Notes under the pieces: model-generated | Told to the model about the DNA's origin: nothing | The model's input: the letters and a program-made list of their open reading frames with translations, nothing else | The model's database searches: none | Part shown: positions 1 through 8,913 of the stretch, piece by piece | Position numbering within the stretch: the first letter of the stretch is position 1 | How the letters are laid out: each line of letters opens with the position of its first letter | Position numbers and translations under genes: made by a program | Source: Rouxiella badensis | Lineage (GTDB): Bacteria; Pseudomonadota; Gammaproteobacteria; Enterobacterales; Enterobacteriaceae | DNA: 42,902 nucleotides | Reading direction: 5' to 3' | NCBI RefSeq assembly: GCF_002093665.1 | Contig: NZ_MRWE01000041.1 | Location: forward strand, 1-42,902

Positions 1-59
1 TTTTGCCACCGAGGTGGCTGATATCGTCTTGTGAGTGCCCACACAGATTGTCTGATAAA

Positions 60-72
60 TTGTTAAAGAGCA
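60..72 (-). promoter_or_regulatory. rRNA operon boxA antitermination site
   Basis: On the minus strand this reads TGCTCTTTAACAA, the boxA sequence of enterobacterial rRNA leaders, bound as nascent RNA by NusB-NusE. The bases that follow (down to about position 30, including GTGTGGGCACTC) also match the conserved leader before 16S rRNA. A short hairpin (GCCACC/GGTGGC) lies at positions 5-18. The 16S gene must start beyond the left edge of the window. Confidence 0.93.
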
Positions 73-111
73 GTGAGTTACGCGCTTTCGCTTGCTAACT
101 CGAGGTGGCGT

Positions 112-139
112 ATATTACGCTTTCCTCATTTGATGTCAA
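112..139 (-). promoter_or_regulatory. rRNA operon promoter P2
   Basis: On the minus strand there is a perfect -35 TTGACA (134-139), a 16-bp spacer and -10 TAATAT (112-117). It lies about 120 bp downstream of P1 and just before boxA, the usual place of rrn P2. Confidence 0.85.
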
Positions 140-230
140 CCGTTTATTTTCGCGGTCATCATCATTTTTAATTCTTTCCGACTCGTTCACACCGCGTTGC
201 TGCTGCGTTGTTCCCTGTCGATGGAGCGGC

Positions 231-258
231 ATTATAGGGAGGCTGGCGGGAATGGCAA
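231..258 (-). promoter_or_regulatory. rRNA operon promoter P1 with UP element
   Basis: On the minus strand -35 TTGCCA (253-258), a 16-bp spacer and a consensus -10 TATAAT (231-236) are followed by a GC-rich discriminator (GCCGCTCC), the signature of a stringently controlled rrn P1. The AT-rich stretch upstream (about 259-298) fits an UP element. It begins directly after the gmhB stop codon, and no terminator separates them. Confidence 0.88.
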
Positions 259-308
259 GCGAATAAATACAGTTTTATTTCGTTTGCCTATTTTTCGCCC
301 GCAACGCT

Positions 309-875
309 CTATTTTAAGCCGTTTTTAATGGCTACAGGCAGTTGTGCCAGGCTATCGAGCACTAAATCCGCTAATTCTTCACCTTCTTGGGTGACCGGCT
401 TACCGCTACGGACTAGAATTTTAGTGCCTACGCCCGCTTTCATTGCTGCCTGAAGGTCTTCAATTTTGTCGCCTACCATATAAGAAGCGGCCATATCGAT
501 GTTCAGCTCTTCTTTAGCAGTAATGAACATGCCGGGTTCTGGCTTACGGCAGTCACAAACCTGTTTGTACTCTTCTACTATTGCATCAGGATGGTGAGGA
601 CAGAAATAGATGCCGTCCAAATCGACGCCGCGATCGGCCAGCGACCAGTCCATCCATTCCGTGAGAGTGAAAAATTGTTCTTCGGTGAATTTTCCGCGAG
701 CGATGCCCGACTGGTTGGTCACTAATACTAAGGCAAAGCCCATTTCCTTCAGTTTAAGGCAGGCTTCAATAGTGCCTTCAATGAACTCGAAGTCATCAAT
801 TTCATGGACGTAGCCGTGATCGACATTAAGGGTACCGTCGCGGTCTAAAAATATTGCTGGAACAGTTTGTGCCAC
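309..875 (-). CDS. gmhB: D-glycero-beta-D-manno-heptose 1,7-bisphosphate 7-phosphatase
   Basis: GmhB removes the C7 phosphate of heptose 1,7-bisphosphate in the cytosolic pathway to ADP-heptose, the precursor of the lipopolysaccharide inner core. The HAD phosphatase motif DRDGT is at residues 11-15 (nucleophile Asp11, acid/base Asp13). A Cys/His zinc cluster (CPHHP ... CDCRKP) lies mid-protein and [11 protein letters not shown] carries the late acidic HAD motif. I chose the GTG at 875 because AGGAGC stands just upstream and the N terminus then aligns with E. coli GmhB; the frame stays open to 917 but adds residues with no counterpart. The product is 188 residues. It lies beside the rRNA operon, as in E. 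coli, and diverges from metNIQ. Confidence 0.95.
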   Translation of the reverse strand: MAQTVPAIFLDRDGTLNVDHGYVHEIDDFEFIEGTIEACLKLKEMGFALVLVTNQSGIARGKFTEEQFFTLTEWMDWSLADRGVDLDGIYFCPHHPDAIVEEYKQVCDCRKPEPGMFITAKEELNIDMAASYMVGDKIEDLQAAMKAGVGTKILVRSGKPVTQEGEELADLVLDSLAQLPVAIKNGLK

Positions 876-947
876 GTATTTGCTCCTGATGGCTGGTTGA
901 CGGCGTAAGTATCGCATGTTTTAGGGGGCGGTGAGAATGCTATCTGG

Positions 948-976
948 TTGACTTGGACGTCTAGACGCCTTAGCAT
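948..976 (+). promoter_or_regulatory. metN promoter with two MetJ met boxes
   Basis: A -35 TTGACT (948-953) and a -10 TAGCAT (971-976) are separated by exactly 17 bp. That spacer contains two adjacent 8-mers, GGACGTCT (955-962) and AGACGCCT (963-970), each one mismatch from the met box consensus AGACGTCT. Tandem met boxes bind MetJ with S-adenosylmethionine. Their position between the hexamers predicts direct repression of metNIQ when methionine is plentiful. Confidence 0.85.
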
Positions 977-1052
977 CCACGCCAAGTTCTGGGATGAATT
1001 CCAGAGGGTTACTTTTTATACGTTACGGCAGTAAAGCCGATATAAGAAAAAT

Positions 1053-2084
1053 ATGATTAAACTTTCTAACATCACCAAAGTGTTCAAGCAGGGTCAGCGC
1101 AACATCACGGCGCTTTCCAACGTGAGCCTTCACGTGCCTGCAGGACAAATCTATGGCGTCATCGGTTCTTCCGGTGCCGGTAAAAGTACGCTGATTCGCT
1201 GCGTTAATCTGCTCGAACGCCCAACCGAAGGTAAAGTGCTGGTCGACGGTCAGGACCTGACTGCCTTCTCGGAGAAAGAGCTGACCCGCGCGCGTCGTCA
1301 GATTGGCATGATCTTCCAACACTTTAACCTGCTGTCTTCCCGGACCGTCTTCGGTAACGTTGCCCTGCCGCTTGAGCTGGACAACCTTCCTTCCAAAGAG
1401 ATTAAGCAGCGCGTTACCGAGTTGCTGACGCTGGTTGGGCTGGAAGATAAGCAGGACGCCTACCCTGCCAACCTGTCCGGCGGGCAGAAGCAACGTGTAG
1501 CTATTGCCCGTGCCCTGGCAAGCAACCCCAAAGTCTTGCTGTGCGACGAGGCCACCAGCGCTCTGGACCCGGCCACTACCCGCTCTATCCTCGAGCTGTT
1601 GAAAGACATTAACCGTCGCCTGGGGCTGACCATTTTGCTCATCACTCACGAGATGGACGTGGTGAAACGTATCTGCGATCAGGTTGCGGTGATAAGCAAC
1701 GGTCAGTTGATTGAGCAGGACAAGGTGAGTGAAATGTTCTCGCATCCGAAAACTCCGCTGGCACAGCAGTTTATTCAGTCAACGCTGCACCTGGATATTC
1801 CAGACGACTATGCGCTGCGCATGAAACCCGAGCACAGCGAAGGAAGTGTTCCTTTATTGCGTCTGGAATTTACCGGTCAATCGGTCGATGCGCCGCTGCT
1901 CTCTCATGCGGTTCGCAAATTTAACATCAATAACAACATTATTAGCGCGCAGATGGATTACGCCGGTGGCGTGAAGTTCGGCATCATGCTGACCGAGATG
2001 CACGGCAGCGTTGAAGATACACAGGCAGCGATTGAATTCCTGCACCAGAATCAAGTTAAGGTAGAGGTATTGGGTTATGTCTGA
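1053..2084 (+). CDS. metN: methionine ABC transporter ATP-binding protein MetN
   Basis: MetN is the ATPase of the MetNIQ importer for L- and D-methionine and works as a dimer on the inner face of the cytoplasmic membrane. The Walker A motif GSSGAGKST is at residues 38-46, the signature LSGGQKQR near 140, and Walker B is [12 protein letters not shown]. The last 80 or so residues form the C-terminal NIL/ACT-type domain ([13 protein letters not shown]) that binds methionine and mediates transinhibition. The length of 343 residues equals that of E. coli MetN. It is the first gene of the operon behind the met-box promoter, and its end overlaps the metI start by 8 bp, which suggests translational coupling. 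Confidence 0.97.
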   Translation: MIKLSNITKVFKQGQRNITALSNVSLHVPAGQIYGVIGSSGAGKSTLIRCVNLLERPTEGKVLVDGQDLTAFSEKELTRARRQIGMIFQHFNLLSSRTVFGNVALPLELDNLPSKEIKQRVTELLTLVGLEDKQDAYPANLSGGQKQRVAIARALASNPKVLLCDEATSALDPATTRSILELLKDINRRLGLTILLITHEMDVVKRICDQVAVISNGQLIEQDKVSEMFSHPKTPLAQQFIQSTLHLDIPDDYALRMKPEHSEGSVPLLRLEFTGQSVDAPLLSHAVRKFNINNNIISAQMDYAGGVKFGIMLTEMHGSVEDTQAAIEFLHQNQVKVEVLGYV

Positions 2085-2730
2085 GGCAATGATGTGGTTA
2101 CTTGGCCAGGGTGTTTGGCAGACCGTCATAATGACCCTGACTTCCGGCTTCTTTGGTTTCGTGCTGGGTCTGCCGATCGGTGTACTGCTGTACGTTACCC
2201 GTCCTGGCCAGATTGCTGAGAATAAAAAGCTGTACCGCGTGATGTCGGCACTGGTCAACATCTTCCGTTCGATTCCTTTCATTATCCTGCTGGTTTGGAT
2301 GATTCCATTCACCCGCATTATCGTGGGCACCTCGATTGGTCTGCAGGCCGCTATCGTGCCATTGACCGTGGGTGCAGCGCCGTTTATCGCCCGCATGGTT
2401 GAGAACGCAATGCTTGAGATCCCAAGCGGTCTGGTCGAAGCGGCCCGCGCAATGGGTGCAACGCCGATGCAAATCATCCGTAAAATCCTGCTGCCAGAAG
2501 CTATGCCGGGCCTGGTTAACGCGGCGACCATCACGCTGATTACGCTGGTAGGTTATTCAGCGATGGGCGGTGCGGTGGGTGCTGGCGGTTTGGGTCAGAT
2601 TGGTTATCAGTACGGTTATATTGGTTACGACGCCACGGTAATGAATACTGTATTAGTATTACTGGTTGTATTGGTGTACCTAATCCAACTCTGTGGTGAC
2701 CGCATTGCAAAAGCGGTTACTCATAAGTAA
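2077..2730 (+). CDS. metI: methionine ABC transporter permease MetI
   Basis: This is the membrane permease of the MetNIQ methionine importer. The 217-residue protein has about five hydrophobic helices. The EAA loop [20 protein letters not shown], which docks onto MetN, lies near residues 130-150. The start ATG lies inside the end of metN. The C terminus is short and basic, as in the family. After the stop a small inverted repeat separates it from metQ, but the three genes form one operon. Confidence 0.97.
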   Translation: MSEAMMWLLGQGVWQTVIMTLTSGFFGFVLGLPIGVLLYVTRPGQIAENKKLYRVMSALVNIFRSIPFIILLVWMIPFTRIIVGTSIGLQAAIVPLTVGAAPFIARMVENAMLEIPSGLVEAARAMGATPMQIIRKILLPEAMPGLVNAATITLITLVGYSAMGGAVGAGGLGQIGYQYGYIGYDATVMNTVLVLLVVLVYLIQLCGDRIAKAVTHK

Positions 2731-2739
2731 AGAAAAAAC

Positions 2740-2761
2740 GGCGGCAGGGCTTCACGCCGCC
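2740..2761 (+). other. metI-metQ intergenic hairpin
   Basis: GGCGGC (2740-2745) and GCCGCC (2756-2761) form a 6-bp GC stem with a 10-nt loop, with no T-run after it. In this position it more likely affects mRNA stability or the MetQ:MetI expression ratio than ends transcription. The function is inferred. Confidence 0.5.
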
Positions 2762-2801
2762 CATAATTAATCTCGATATAAAAATGTATAGAGGATAGGA
2801 C

Positions 2802-3617
2802 ATGTCCATTAAATTTAAATCTCTTGCAGTTGCGGGTGTACTTCTGGGATCGCTGGCCCTTGCAGGCTGTGGCCCGAAGAAAGAAGATCCTAATCACATC
2901 AAGGTAGGCGTTATCGTCGGTGCAGAACAGCAGGTTGCTGAAGTTGCGGCGAAAGTTGCCAAAGAGAAATACGGTCTGGACGTAGAGCTGGTGACCTTTA
3001 ACGACTACGTTCTGCCAAACGAAGCGCTGAGCAAAGGCGATATCGACGTCAACGCCTTCCAGCACAAGCCATACCTGGATCAACAAATTAAGGATCGCGG
3101 CTACAAGCTGGTTCCGGTCGGTAATACCTTCGTGTATCCGATTGCTGGCTACTCCAAGAAAATCAAATCCATTAACGATCTGAAAGACGGTGACCAAATT
3201 GCGCTGCCTAACGACCCGACTAACCTGGGCCGTTCACTGCTGCTGCTGCAGAAAGTGGGTCTGATCAAACTGAAAGACGGCGTGGGTCTGTTGCCAACCG
3301 TTCTGGACGTCACCGAGAATCCAAAAAATCTGAAACTGGTTGAACTGGAAGCGCCACAGCTGCCGCGTTCACTGGATGACAACAAAATTGCGCTGGCGGT
3401 GATCAATACCACCTATGCAAGCCAGATTGGCCTGACGCCAGAGAAAGACGGCATCTTCGTCGAAGACAAAGATTCACCTTACGTGAACCTGATTGTCGCG
3501 CGTGAAGATAATAAAGATGCTGAAAACGTGCAGAAGTTTGTTAAAGCCTACGAGTCTGACGAAGTATACCAGGCTGCTAACAAAGTCTTTAACGGCGGTG
3601 CGGTAAAAGGCTGGTAA
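2802..3617 (+). CDS. metQ: methionine-binding lipoprotein MetQ
   Basis: MetQ is the substrate-binding protein of the MetNIQ importer, capturing methionine in the periplasm while anchored by lipid. The N terminus is a lipoprotein signal with lipobox LAGC, giving Cys23 as the lipidated residue. The remainder is the NlpA/MetQ fold, including VTFNDYVLPNEAL and the motif INDLKDGDQIALPNDPTN. It has 271 residues, as in E. coli. An AGAGGATAGG ribosome site precedes the ATG. It is the last gene of the operon, and a clear terminator follows about 50 bp downstream. Confidence 0.97.
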   Translation: MSIKFKSLAVAGVLLGSLALAGCGPKKEDPNHIKVGVIVGAEQQVAEVAAKVAKEKYGLDVELVTFNDYVLPNEALSKGDIDVNAFQHKPYLDQQIKDRGYKLVPVGNTFVYPIAGYSKKIKSINDLKDGDQIALPNDPTNLGRSLLLLQKVGLIKLKDGVGLLPTVLDVTENPKNLKLVELEAPQLPRSLDDNKIALAVINTTYASQIGLTPEKDGIFVEDKDSPYVNLIVAREDNKDAENVQKFVKAYESDEVYQAANKVFNGGAVKGW

Positions 3618-3665
3618 TTACCGGTTAACGTCATAAATATATTCATAGTTACATAATATATTCCT

Positions 3666-3694
3666 AAGGCGGGCTTATGCCCGCCTTGTTATTT
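3666..3694 (+). terminator. rho-independent terminator after metQ
   Basis: AAGGCGGGC (3666-3674), loop TTAT and GCCCGCCTT (3679-3687) form a perfect 9-bp stem followed by the T-rich GTTATTT. It ends the metNIQ operon. Confidence 0.88.
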
Positions 3695-3877
3695 CCTCAA
3701 TACCTTGCTTCAATAACGCCTCTTTCTTTCACTATAAATATACCCAACAGCATTTAAAATGCGCTAGATGACAACCCTGCGACTCCCTGAGCGTTTATAT
3801 AACCAATAACAGGGCGCGAAAGGAAATCAAAGCCAGAGCATTTTGATCGATTCAGGGTATGGAGCAGAGGATATATC

Positions 3878-4282
3878 ATGCGCGCTTTACCTCTCTGTTT
3901 GTTAGCCCTTTTGCTAGCTGGATGTTCCGCGACTCACAGAACGCAGCCTGTTTTTAATGAACACCCGTATGTAGAGCAGTCAAAACCCGTCAAACCTAAG
4001 CCAGCACCCCGACCGGTGGCAGTGAAACTGTATAAAAACGCCGAGGCTCTGGTAGGTACGCCATTCCGCGATCTGGGTGAAGTGACCGGTACGTCTTGCC
4101 AGATAACGCGCCACGAAGCAGCGCCGAGCCTATCGACCGCGCGCAGAAAAATGCTGAATCACGCCTCCTCCATGAAGGCCAACGCCGTTCTGCTGCACCA
4201 GTGCCAGGTTGTCGCCGACACCGCAGGCTGTCATCGTCAGGCAATATGCCAAGGCTCCGCGCTCGACGTCAGCTTTAAATGA
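3878..4282 (+). CDS. rcsF: Rcs stress-response outer-membrane lipoprotein RcsF
   Basis: RcsF senses lipopolysaccharide and peptidoglycan damage and passes the signal to IgaA and the Rcs phosphorelay; it is displayed on the cell surface through BamA and OMP complexes. The lipobox LAGC places the lipidated residue at Cys16. A proline- and lysine-rich linker (residues 35-46) follows. The folded domain has four cysteines at 74, 109, 118 and 124, the same numbers as in E. coli, which form the two non-consecutive disulfides the protein needs. Length is 134 residues. The stop overlaps the trmO start by 4 bp. bamA, which encodes its partner, is about 19 kb away in this window. Confidence 0.95.
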   Translation: MRALPLCLLALLLAGCSATHRTQPVFNEHPYVEQSKPVKPKPAPRPVAVKLYKNAEALVGTPFRDLGEVTGTSCQITRHEAAPSLSTARRKMLNHASSMKANAVLLHQCQVVADTAGCHRQAICQGSALDVSFK

Positions 4283-4986
4283 CAGCATTTACCTTCAATG
4301 AAATAGGGAGAATTCACTCTCCCTATAAAGAAAAGTTTGCCGTACCTCGTCAACCCGGGCTGGTGCAAGACGGCGGTGGCGAGCTGCATCTGTTCCCGCC
4401 TTATAATCAGCCCGAGGCCGTGCGCGGACTGGAAGAGTTTAGCCATCTCTGGGTAATGTTTATATTCCACCAAACGATGGAAGGCGGATGGCGTCCTACC
4501 GTGCGCCCTCCTCGTCTGGGTGGCAATGCTCGCGTTGGCGTCTTCGCGACCCGTTCTACCTTCAGGCCTAACCCGCTCGGGATGTCGCTGGTCGAGCTGA
4601 AAGGCATCCGCTGTCAGGGTAAAGAGGTCATTCTGGAGCTGGGGAGTCTCGATTTGGTTGACGGCACGCCGGTGGTGGATATCAAACCCTATCTTCCCTT
4701 CGCCGAAAGTCAACCACAGGCCCTCGCAGGGTTTGCCCAGAACGCCCCCGAAGCCAACATGCCGGTGACTTTCTCAACGCTGGCAGAGACCCAATTGGCG
4801 GCGAATCTGACCCGCTATCCGCATCTGCGTCGTTTTATTACTCAGGTACTAGGCCAGGACCCGCGCCCCGCTTACCGTAAAGGTGAAGAGCTAGAGCGCG
4901 ACTATGCCGTTCGACTGTTGGATTTTAACGTGAGATGGCGCGTAGTTGCCGATCAAAATCAGGTAATCTCGCTCGACCAGCACTAA
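4279..4986 (+). CDS. trmO: tRNA (N6-threonylcarbamoyladenosine(37)-N6)-methyltransferase TrmO
   Basis: TrmO (formerly TsaA/YaeB) methylates t6A37 of tRNA-Thr with S-adenosylmethionine, giving m6t6A and better decoding of ACY codons. It has the single-sheeted beta-barrel TsaA-like domain: an N-terminal IGRIHSPYKEKFAVPRQPGL segment, then the conserved RPPRLGG and FATRSTFRPNPLGMS segments (residues about 77-100) that form the cofactor site. The product is 235 residues, the E. coli length. An ATGA overlap couples it to rcsF. Cytosolic. Confidence 0.95.
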   Translation: MTAFTFNEIGRIHSPYKEKFAVPRQPGLVQDGGGELHLFPPYNQPEAVRGLEEFSHLWVMFIFHQTMEGGWRPTVRPPRLGGNARVGVFATRSTFRPNPLGMSLVELKGIRCQGKEVILELGSLDLVDGTPVVDIKPYLPFAESQPQALAGFAQNAPEANMPVTFSTLAETQLAANLTRYPHLRRFITQVLGQDPRPAYRKGEELERDYAVRLLDFNVRWRVVADQNQVISLDQH

Positions 4987-5003
4987 AATTCGGTGGTTCT
5001 CTT

Positions 5004-5030
5004 TTGACTCTCGTCGGCGACTGGTAAACT
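5004..5030 (+). promoter_or_regulatory. candidate proS promoter
   Basis: TTGACT (5004-5009) and TAAACT (5025-5030) are separated by 15 bp, shorter than ideal. It lies directly after the trmO stop in a 170-bp gap that otherwise holds only a weak hairpin (GCAGG/CCTGC near 5106-5122). This is a prediction from hexamers only. Confidence 0.35.
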
Positions 5031-5156
5031 AGCTGACCGCAGGCTATTTCTGGGGTCATGATAGCGGCGGTTGACGACCGATTATTCGAATACTTTCACG
5101 TTCTGGCAGGCACCCGGCCTGCGGACGATTTGCAGTGCTAACGGAACCAACACATC

Positions 5157-6875
5157 ATGCGTACAACACAATATCTGCTCTCCACTCTGAAGGAGACGCC
5201 AGCCGACGCCGAAGTCATCAGCCACCAGCTGATGCTGCGCGCGGGAATGATCCGCAAACTGGCCTCAGGTCTTTATACCTGGCTGCCAACCGGTCTGCGT
5301 GTGCTTAAGAAAGTCGAAAACATCGTGCGCGAAGAGATGAACAACGCTTGCGCTATCGAAGTCTCCATGCCCGTCGTGCAACCCGCCGACCTGTGGCAGG
5401 AGAGCGGACGTTGGGAACAGTACGGTCCCGAGTTGCTGCGTTTTGTCGATCGCGGCGATCGCGCATTTGTACTCGGCCCTACGCATGAAGAAGTCATCAC
5501 TGACCTGATGCGCAATGAAATCAGCTCCTACAAGCAGCTGCCGCTGAATCTTTTCCAGATCCAGACCAAGTTCCGCGACGAAGTACGTCCGCGTTTCGGT
5601 GTGATGCGTTCTCGTGAATTCATCATGAAAGACGCCTACTCTTTCCACACCAGTCAGGAATCCCTGCAGGAAGGCTATGACGCAATGTACGAAGCCTACA
5701 GCAAAATCTTCACCCGCATGGGTCTGGATTTCCGTGCTGTAGAAGCTGACACCGGTTCTATCGGCGGTAACGCGTCTCACGAATTCCAGGTGCTGGCAGA
5801 GAGCGGTGAAGATGACGTGATTTTCTCTACCGAGTCTGACTACGCGGCCAACATCGAGAAAGCCGAAGCAGTAGCGCCGACCACACCACGTGGCGCCCCG
5901 ACTGAAGAAATGCGTCTGATCGACACGCCGAATGCCAAAACTATCGCCGAGCTGGTTGAGCAATTCCAACTGCCAATCGAGAAGACCGTTAAGACATTGA
6001 TGGTTCGCGCCACCGATGGTAGCGCACATCCGCTGGTTGCCCTACTGGTTCGCGGTGACCACGAGCTGAACGAAATCAAGGCCGAGAAACTGCCACAGGT
6101 TGCTTCTCCGCTGACCTTTGCCACCGAAGCAGAAATTCGTGCGCTGGTTAACGCAGGTCCAGGCTCGCTGGGTCCGGTTCACCTGCCGCTGCCAATCGTG
6201 ATTGACCGCACCGTTGCGGTAATGAGCGATTTCAGCGCCGGTGCCAATATCGACGGTAAACATTACCTGGGCGTTAACTGGGAACGTGACCTGCCGCTGC
6301 CGGAAGTGGCTGACCTGCGTAACGTAGTTGAAGGCGATCCAAGCCCGGACGGCAAAGGTACCCTGCTTATCAAGCGCGGTATCGAAGTTGGCCACATCTT
6401 CCAGCTGGGTACCAAGTACTCTGAAGCGTTGAAAGCGACCGTTCAAGGTGAAGACGGCAAGAACCAGGTTGTGACCATGGGCTGTTACGGTATCGGTGTG
6501 ACCCGCGTGGTTGCAGCGGCTATCGAGCAGAACCACGACGGTCGCGGCATCATCTGGCCAGACGCGATTGCCCCTTTCCAGGTGGCTATCCTGCCAATGA
6601 ACATGAGCAAGTCTTTCCGCGTGAAGGACGCCGCCGAAGCGCTGTACAACACCCTGCGTGCCAAAGGCGTTGACGTTATTCTCGACGACCGTAAAGAGCG
6701 TCCGGGCGTGATGTTCGCCGACATGGAACTGATCGGCGTGCCGCATCAGGTTGTTATCGGCGAACGTAACCTTGACGCTGAAGAGCTAGAATATAAAAAC
6801 CGCCGCAGCGGTGAAAAGCAGATGATTAAAATCAACGACATCGTTGATTACCTGCTGAGCCAGATCCCACGCTAA
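5157..6875 (+). CDS. proS: prolyl-tRNA synthetase
   Basis: ProS charges tRNA-Pro with proline and is a cytosolic class II synthetase. At 572 residues it is the bacterial ProS type with an inserted editing domain (INS, about residues 224-407) that hydrolyses Ala-tRNA-Pro. Class II motif 2 is seen in the segment [16 protein letters not shown], motif 3 in [17 protein letters not shown], and the C-terminal anticodon-binding domain begins near [12 protein letters not shown]. The N terminus [19 protein letters not shown] matches E. coli from the first residue. It converges with nlpE across a shared terminator; yaeF, which lies between them in E. coli, is absent here. Confidence 0.98.
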   Translation: MRTTQYLLSTLKETPADAEVISHQLMLRAGMIRKLASGLYTWLPTGLRVLKKVENIVREEMNNACAIEVSMPVVQPADLWQESGRWEQYGPELLRFVDRGDRAFVLGPTHEEVITDLMRNEISSYKQLPLNLFQIQTKFRDEVRPRFGVMRSREFIMKDAYSFHTSQESLQEGYDAMYEAYSKIFTRMGLDFRAVEADTGSIGGNASHEFQVLAESGEDDVIFSTESDYAANIEKAEAVAPTTPRGAPTEEMRLIDTPNAKTIAELVEQFQLPIEKTVKTLMVRATDGSAHPLVALLVRGDHELNEIKAEKLPQVASPLTFATEAEIRALVNAGPGSLGPVHLPLPIVIDRTVAVMSDFSAGANIDGKHYLGVNWERDLPLPEVADLRNVVEGDPSPDGKGTLLIKRGIEVGHIFQLGTKYSEALKATVQGEDGKNQVVTMGCYGIGVTRVVAAAIEQNHDGRGIIWPDAIAPFQVAILPMNMSKSFRVKDAAEALYNTLRAKGVDVILDDRKERPGVMFADMELIGVPHQVVIGERNLDAEELEYKNRRSGEKQMIKINDIVDYLLSQIPR

Positions 6876-6923
6876 AAGCGCGGCGGGTACACCTTTAGGT
6901 TGCCCGCTGTGCCATCAATAACA

Positions 6924-6963
6924 AAACGCCCGCCGGTGCTCATTGCAACGGCGGGCGTTTTTT
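6924..6963. terminator. bidirectional terminator between proS and nlpE
   Basis: AAACGCCCGCC (6924-6934) and GGCGGGCGTTT (6950-6960) form an 11-bp stem. A T-run follows on the plus strand, and AAAA before the stem gives a T-run on the minus strand. It can end proS and the yaeQ-arfB-nlpE unit. A weaker stem (GCGGG/CCCGC, about 6886-6907) precedes it. Confidence 0.88.
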
Positions 6964-6983
6964 ATCGGGTCATCTCACCACGA

Positions 6984-7661
6984 TTACTGGCATTGCCTGT
7001 TGGCATCCAGGCTGATATTGCTGTCGGCCACCAGCAGTTTATGCCCTTTGCCTTCATCCCCGCCCGGCTCAACCTGGAAATGTCCGTCCATCGAGACAAA
7101 AACCAGTTGGTCAGGACTGTGACGCGCATCCATGTAGGCCTTTTGCAGACTGCTGCTGGTCGCCATCGGGATGACTTTACCGGTCGCGCAGTCGGTAAAG
7201 ACCACGTTATTGGCGTCGTAACGTACCATTCCGCTCAACGGCATCGGCGTTTGCGGCATATGCTGTTCGGCCGGCTTAAGCTGATACTTGAGGGTAGAAT
7301 GTATGACTTCGCCGTGGGTATCGAGCATCTCAAGGTTATCTCCCACCGGGCGGAAATAACGTTTCTCGCCGTTGGCCTCGGTCAGAACCAGCTTATCCGC
7401 GGTTCGGGCCCATTTGCCGTACTGAGCGAAGGCCTTATTGTCCTTCGGCTTGACCTCATAGACTTCGCGTAGAATATAGGTCCCGTCCTGCTGCAAGAAC
7501 AGCGAGGTCTCGATCCCGTCACAGTCTGCGCACGGCAGCACGCCCTTATAGCTCTGCTGCATGGCCTCAAAAGGTTGTTCTTGTGCAAAAATCTTGTTGT
7601 GACATCCGAATAGCGATAACAGGCTGAAGGTCAGCCCCATAGCAATCATTATTTTTTTCAC
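6984..7661 (-). CDS. nlpE: envelope stress lipoprotein NlpE (CpxA activator)
   Basis: NlpE is an outer-membrane lipoprotein that signals surface contact and lipoprotein-trafficking or disulfide stress to the sensor kinase CpxA. The GTG at 7661 is preceded by GGAG at 6-nt spacing. The signal peptide ends in LFGC, with lipidated Cys20. The N-terminal NlpE domain has the redox-active CADC motif at 44-47 within SYKGVLPCADC. Two further cysteines (FTDCATGK and the penultimate residue) can form the C-terminal disulfide known from E. coli. At 225 residues it is slightly shorter than E. coli NlpE (236) and ends almost at the last cysteine. Last gene of the minus-strand unit. Confidence 0.93.
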   Translation of the reverse strand: MKKIMIAMGLTFSLLSLFGCHNKIFAQEQPFEAMQQSYKGVLPCADCDGIETSLFLQQDGTYILREVYEVKPKDNKAFAQYGKWARTADKLVLTEANGEKRYFRPVGDNLEMLDTHGEVIHSTLKYQLKPAEQHMPQTPMPLSGMVRYDANNVVFTDCATGKVIPMATSSSLQKAYMDARHSPDQLVFVSMDGHFQVEPGGDEGKGHKLLVADSNISLDANRQCQ

Positions 7662-7709
7662 AGTTTTCTCCCACTGCGTTTTATCTTCACTCGGCCTCGA
7701 CGTTTCTCA

Positions 7710-8126
7710 TCAGGTCGAGCGGATTTTTCCTCTCAATGCTTTTGTAGCGCCTTTGCGTACTTTACTTTCAACCCGACGGATCTTGGAACCCCGCGTTGGT
7801 TTGGTTGCACGGCGTGGCTTTTCAACCACCATGGCCTGCTCGATTAATGAAGCCAGGCGCGCCAATGCGGCTTCGCGATTAAGTTCCTGGCTGCGATATT
7901 CCTGCGCTTTAATGACGACAACACCTTCGGCAGTAATTAAATGATGCTTAAACGCCAACAAACGTTGCTGATAATATTCGGGCAGGCTTGAGGCTTTAAT
8001 ATCGAAACGCAGGTGAATAGCGGTAGAGGTTTTATTAACGTTCTGCCCTCCCGCTCCCTGTGCGCGAATGGCCGTCAGTTCAATCTCGCTGTCGGGAATC
8101 TCGAGCCTGCCGGAGAGTATCAACAC
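7710..8126 (-). CDS. arfB: alternative ribosome-rescue factor B (peptidyl-tRNA hydrolase)
   Basis: ArfB (YaeJ) frees ribosomes stalled on mRNAs lacking a stop codon: its tail probes the empty mRNA channel and its GGQ loop hydrolyses peptidyl-tRNA. The class I release-factor motif [13 protein letters not shown] has GGQ at 26-28. The C-terminal 35 or so residues are strongly basic ([14 protein letters not shown]), as needed to enter the channel. I chose GTG at 8126 because the protein (138 residues) then aligns end to end with E. coli ArfB. The frame is open to 8165, but those codons lie inside yaeQ. The start is 2 bp after the yaeQ stop, implying translational coupling. Confidence 0.93.
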   Translation of the reverse strand: MLILSGRLEIPDSEIELTAIRAQGAGGQNVNKTSTAIHLRFDIKASSLPEYYQQRLLAFKHHLITAEGVVVIKAQEYRSQELNREAALARLASLIEQAMVVEKPRRATKPTRGSKIRRVESKVRKGATKALRGKIRST

Positions 8127-8128
8127 CC

Positions 8129-8692
8129 TTAAAGTTCCGCCTGTTTCCAGCCGCCGTCCAGCCACTCGTGGAAATGAATCTCCACGTTATTCTGGGCGTC
8201 AGATAACCAGATAGCACCGTCTTGTAACGTTGCCTGCAATACCATGCCACGCTGACCAAAAGAGACCAACTGGGTCAGTAATTCATCATCAATATAGCGC
8301 ACGCTCAGGTTCGAGTATTGGCTAACTTTGTTCTGAACCTGCGACCACCAGACCTTGGCAGCACGCTCACCATACGCATAAAGCACGACGTTGCGCGACT
8401 GATTACACGCCTTTTTCAGACGCTTCTCATCGGGCAAGCCCAATTCTACCCACAGCTCGATGCCGTTATGGTCATTTTTCAGCCAGATTTCCGGCTCATC
8501 TTCTGCGCTGAGTCCGCGCGTAAAGGTCAAACGTTCGTTGGCGTGGCAAATCCAGGCGAGTAAACGCAGCATCATGCGCTGCTCGGTTTCAGAGGGATGC
8601 TGTGCCAGCGTAAGATTGGCATCGTAGAAAAAATTACGATCCATATCGGCAATATTGACTGCGGCTTTATAAATTGTTGCTTTTAACGCCAT
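8129..8692 (-). CDS. yaeQ: YaeQ family protein (PD-(D/E)XK nuclease-like fold)
   Basis: YaeQ is a conserved proteobacterial cytosolic protein; structures of the family show a variant PD-(D/E)XK nuclease fold, but its role is unclear. The N terminus [20 protein letters not shown] matches E. coli YaeQ, and the conserved [20 protein letters not shown] and [20 protein letters not shown] segments follow. The product is 187 residues against 181 in E. coli, with the extra residues at the C terminus. AGAGG precedes the ATG. It is the first gene of yaeQ-arfB-nlpE and diverges from yaeP-rof. No function is assigned here. Confidence 0.93.
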   Translation of the reverse strand: MALKATIYKAAVNIADMDRNFFYDANLTLAQHPSETEQRMMLRLLAWICHANERLTFTRGLSAEDEPEIWLKNDHNGIELWVELGLPDEKRLKKACNQSRNVVLYAYGERAAKVWWSQVQNKVSQYSNLSVRYIDDELLTQLVSFGQRGMVLQATLQDGAIWLSDAQNNVEIHFHEWLDGGWKQAEL

Positions 8693-8718
8693 GGTAAACC
8701 TCTAAGTAATGGACGCAC

Positions 8719-8746
8719 ATTGTACTTGATATCGACACAAGATAAA
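8719..8746 (-). promoter_or_regulatory. candidate yaeQ promoter
   Basis: On the minus strand -10 TACAAT (8719-8724, five of six) lies 16 bp from a poor -35 TTTATC (8741-8746). It would give a leader of about 20 nt for yaeQ. Confidence 0.35.
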
Positions 8747-8759
8747 GCTTGGACCTGTG

Positions 8760-8789
8760 CTGATAACTACAGCGTCTCTGTGCTATAGT
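8760..8789 (+). promoter_or_regulatory. predicted yaeP-rof promoter
   Basis: An extended -10, TGCTATAGT (hexamer 8784-8789), stands 18 bp after CTGATA (8760-8765, four of six). It predicts a start near 8796 and a leader of about 118 nt before yaeP. Confidence 0.55.
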
Positions 8790-8913
8790 CGTTTAATAAC
8801 GGAAGTTTATATTTCCCTGGCTGAAAGGATTTGGCTTATCGAGGGAAGCAGAAAGGAGCTTATTCGAAAAGATTCGTAAAGAGCCATTTCGAACAAGCTC
8901 TAAAGGAGGACCT

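Noticed and set aside
977-1052. Possible SAM riboswitch before metN
   Set aside because: The leader is only about 70 nt and shows none of the SAM-I or SAM-II core sequences; MetJ boxes explain methionine control.
1023-1745. 240-codon minus-strand open frame over metN
   Set aside because: Shadow of metN; the metN frame carries Walker A, signature and Walker B motifs.
5265-6746. Long minus-strand open frames of 254 and 234 codons
   Set aside because: Both are antisense to proS, a clear full-length synthetase; they show no motif or start signal.
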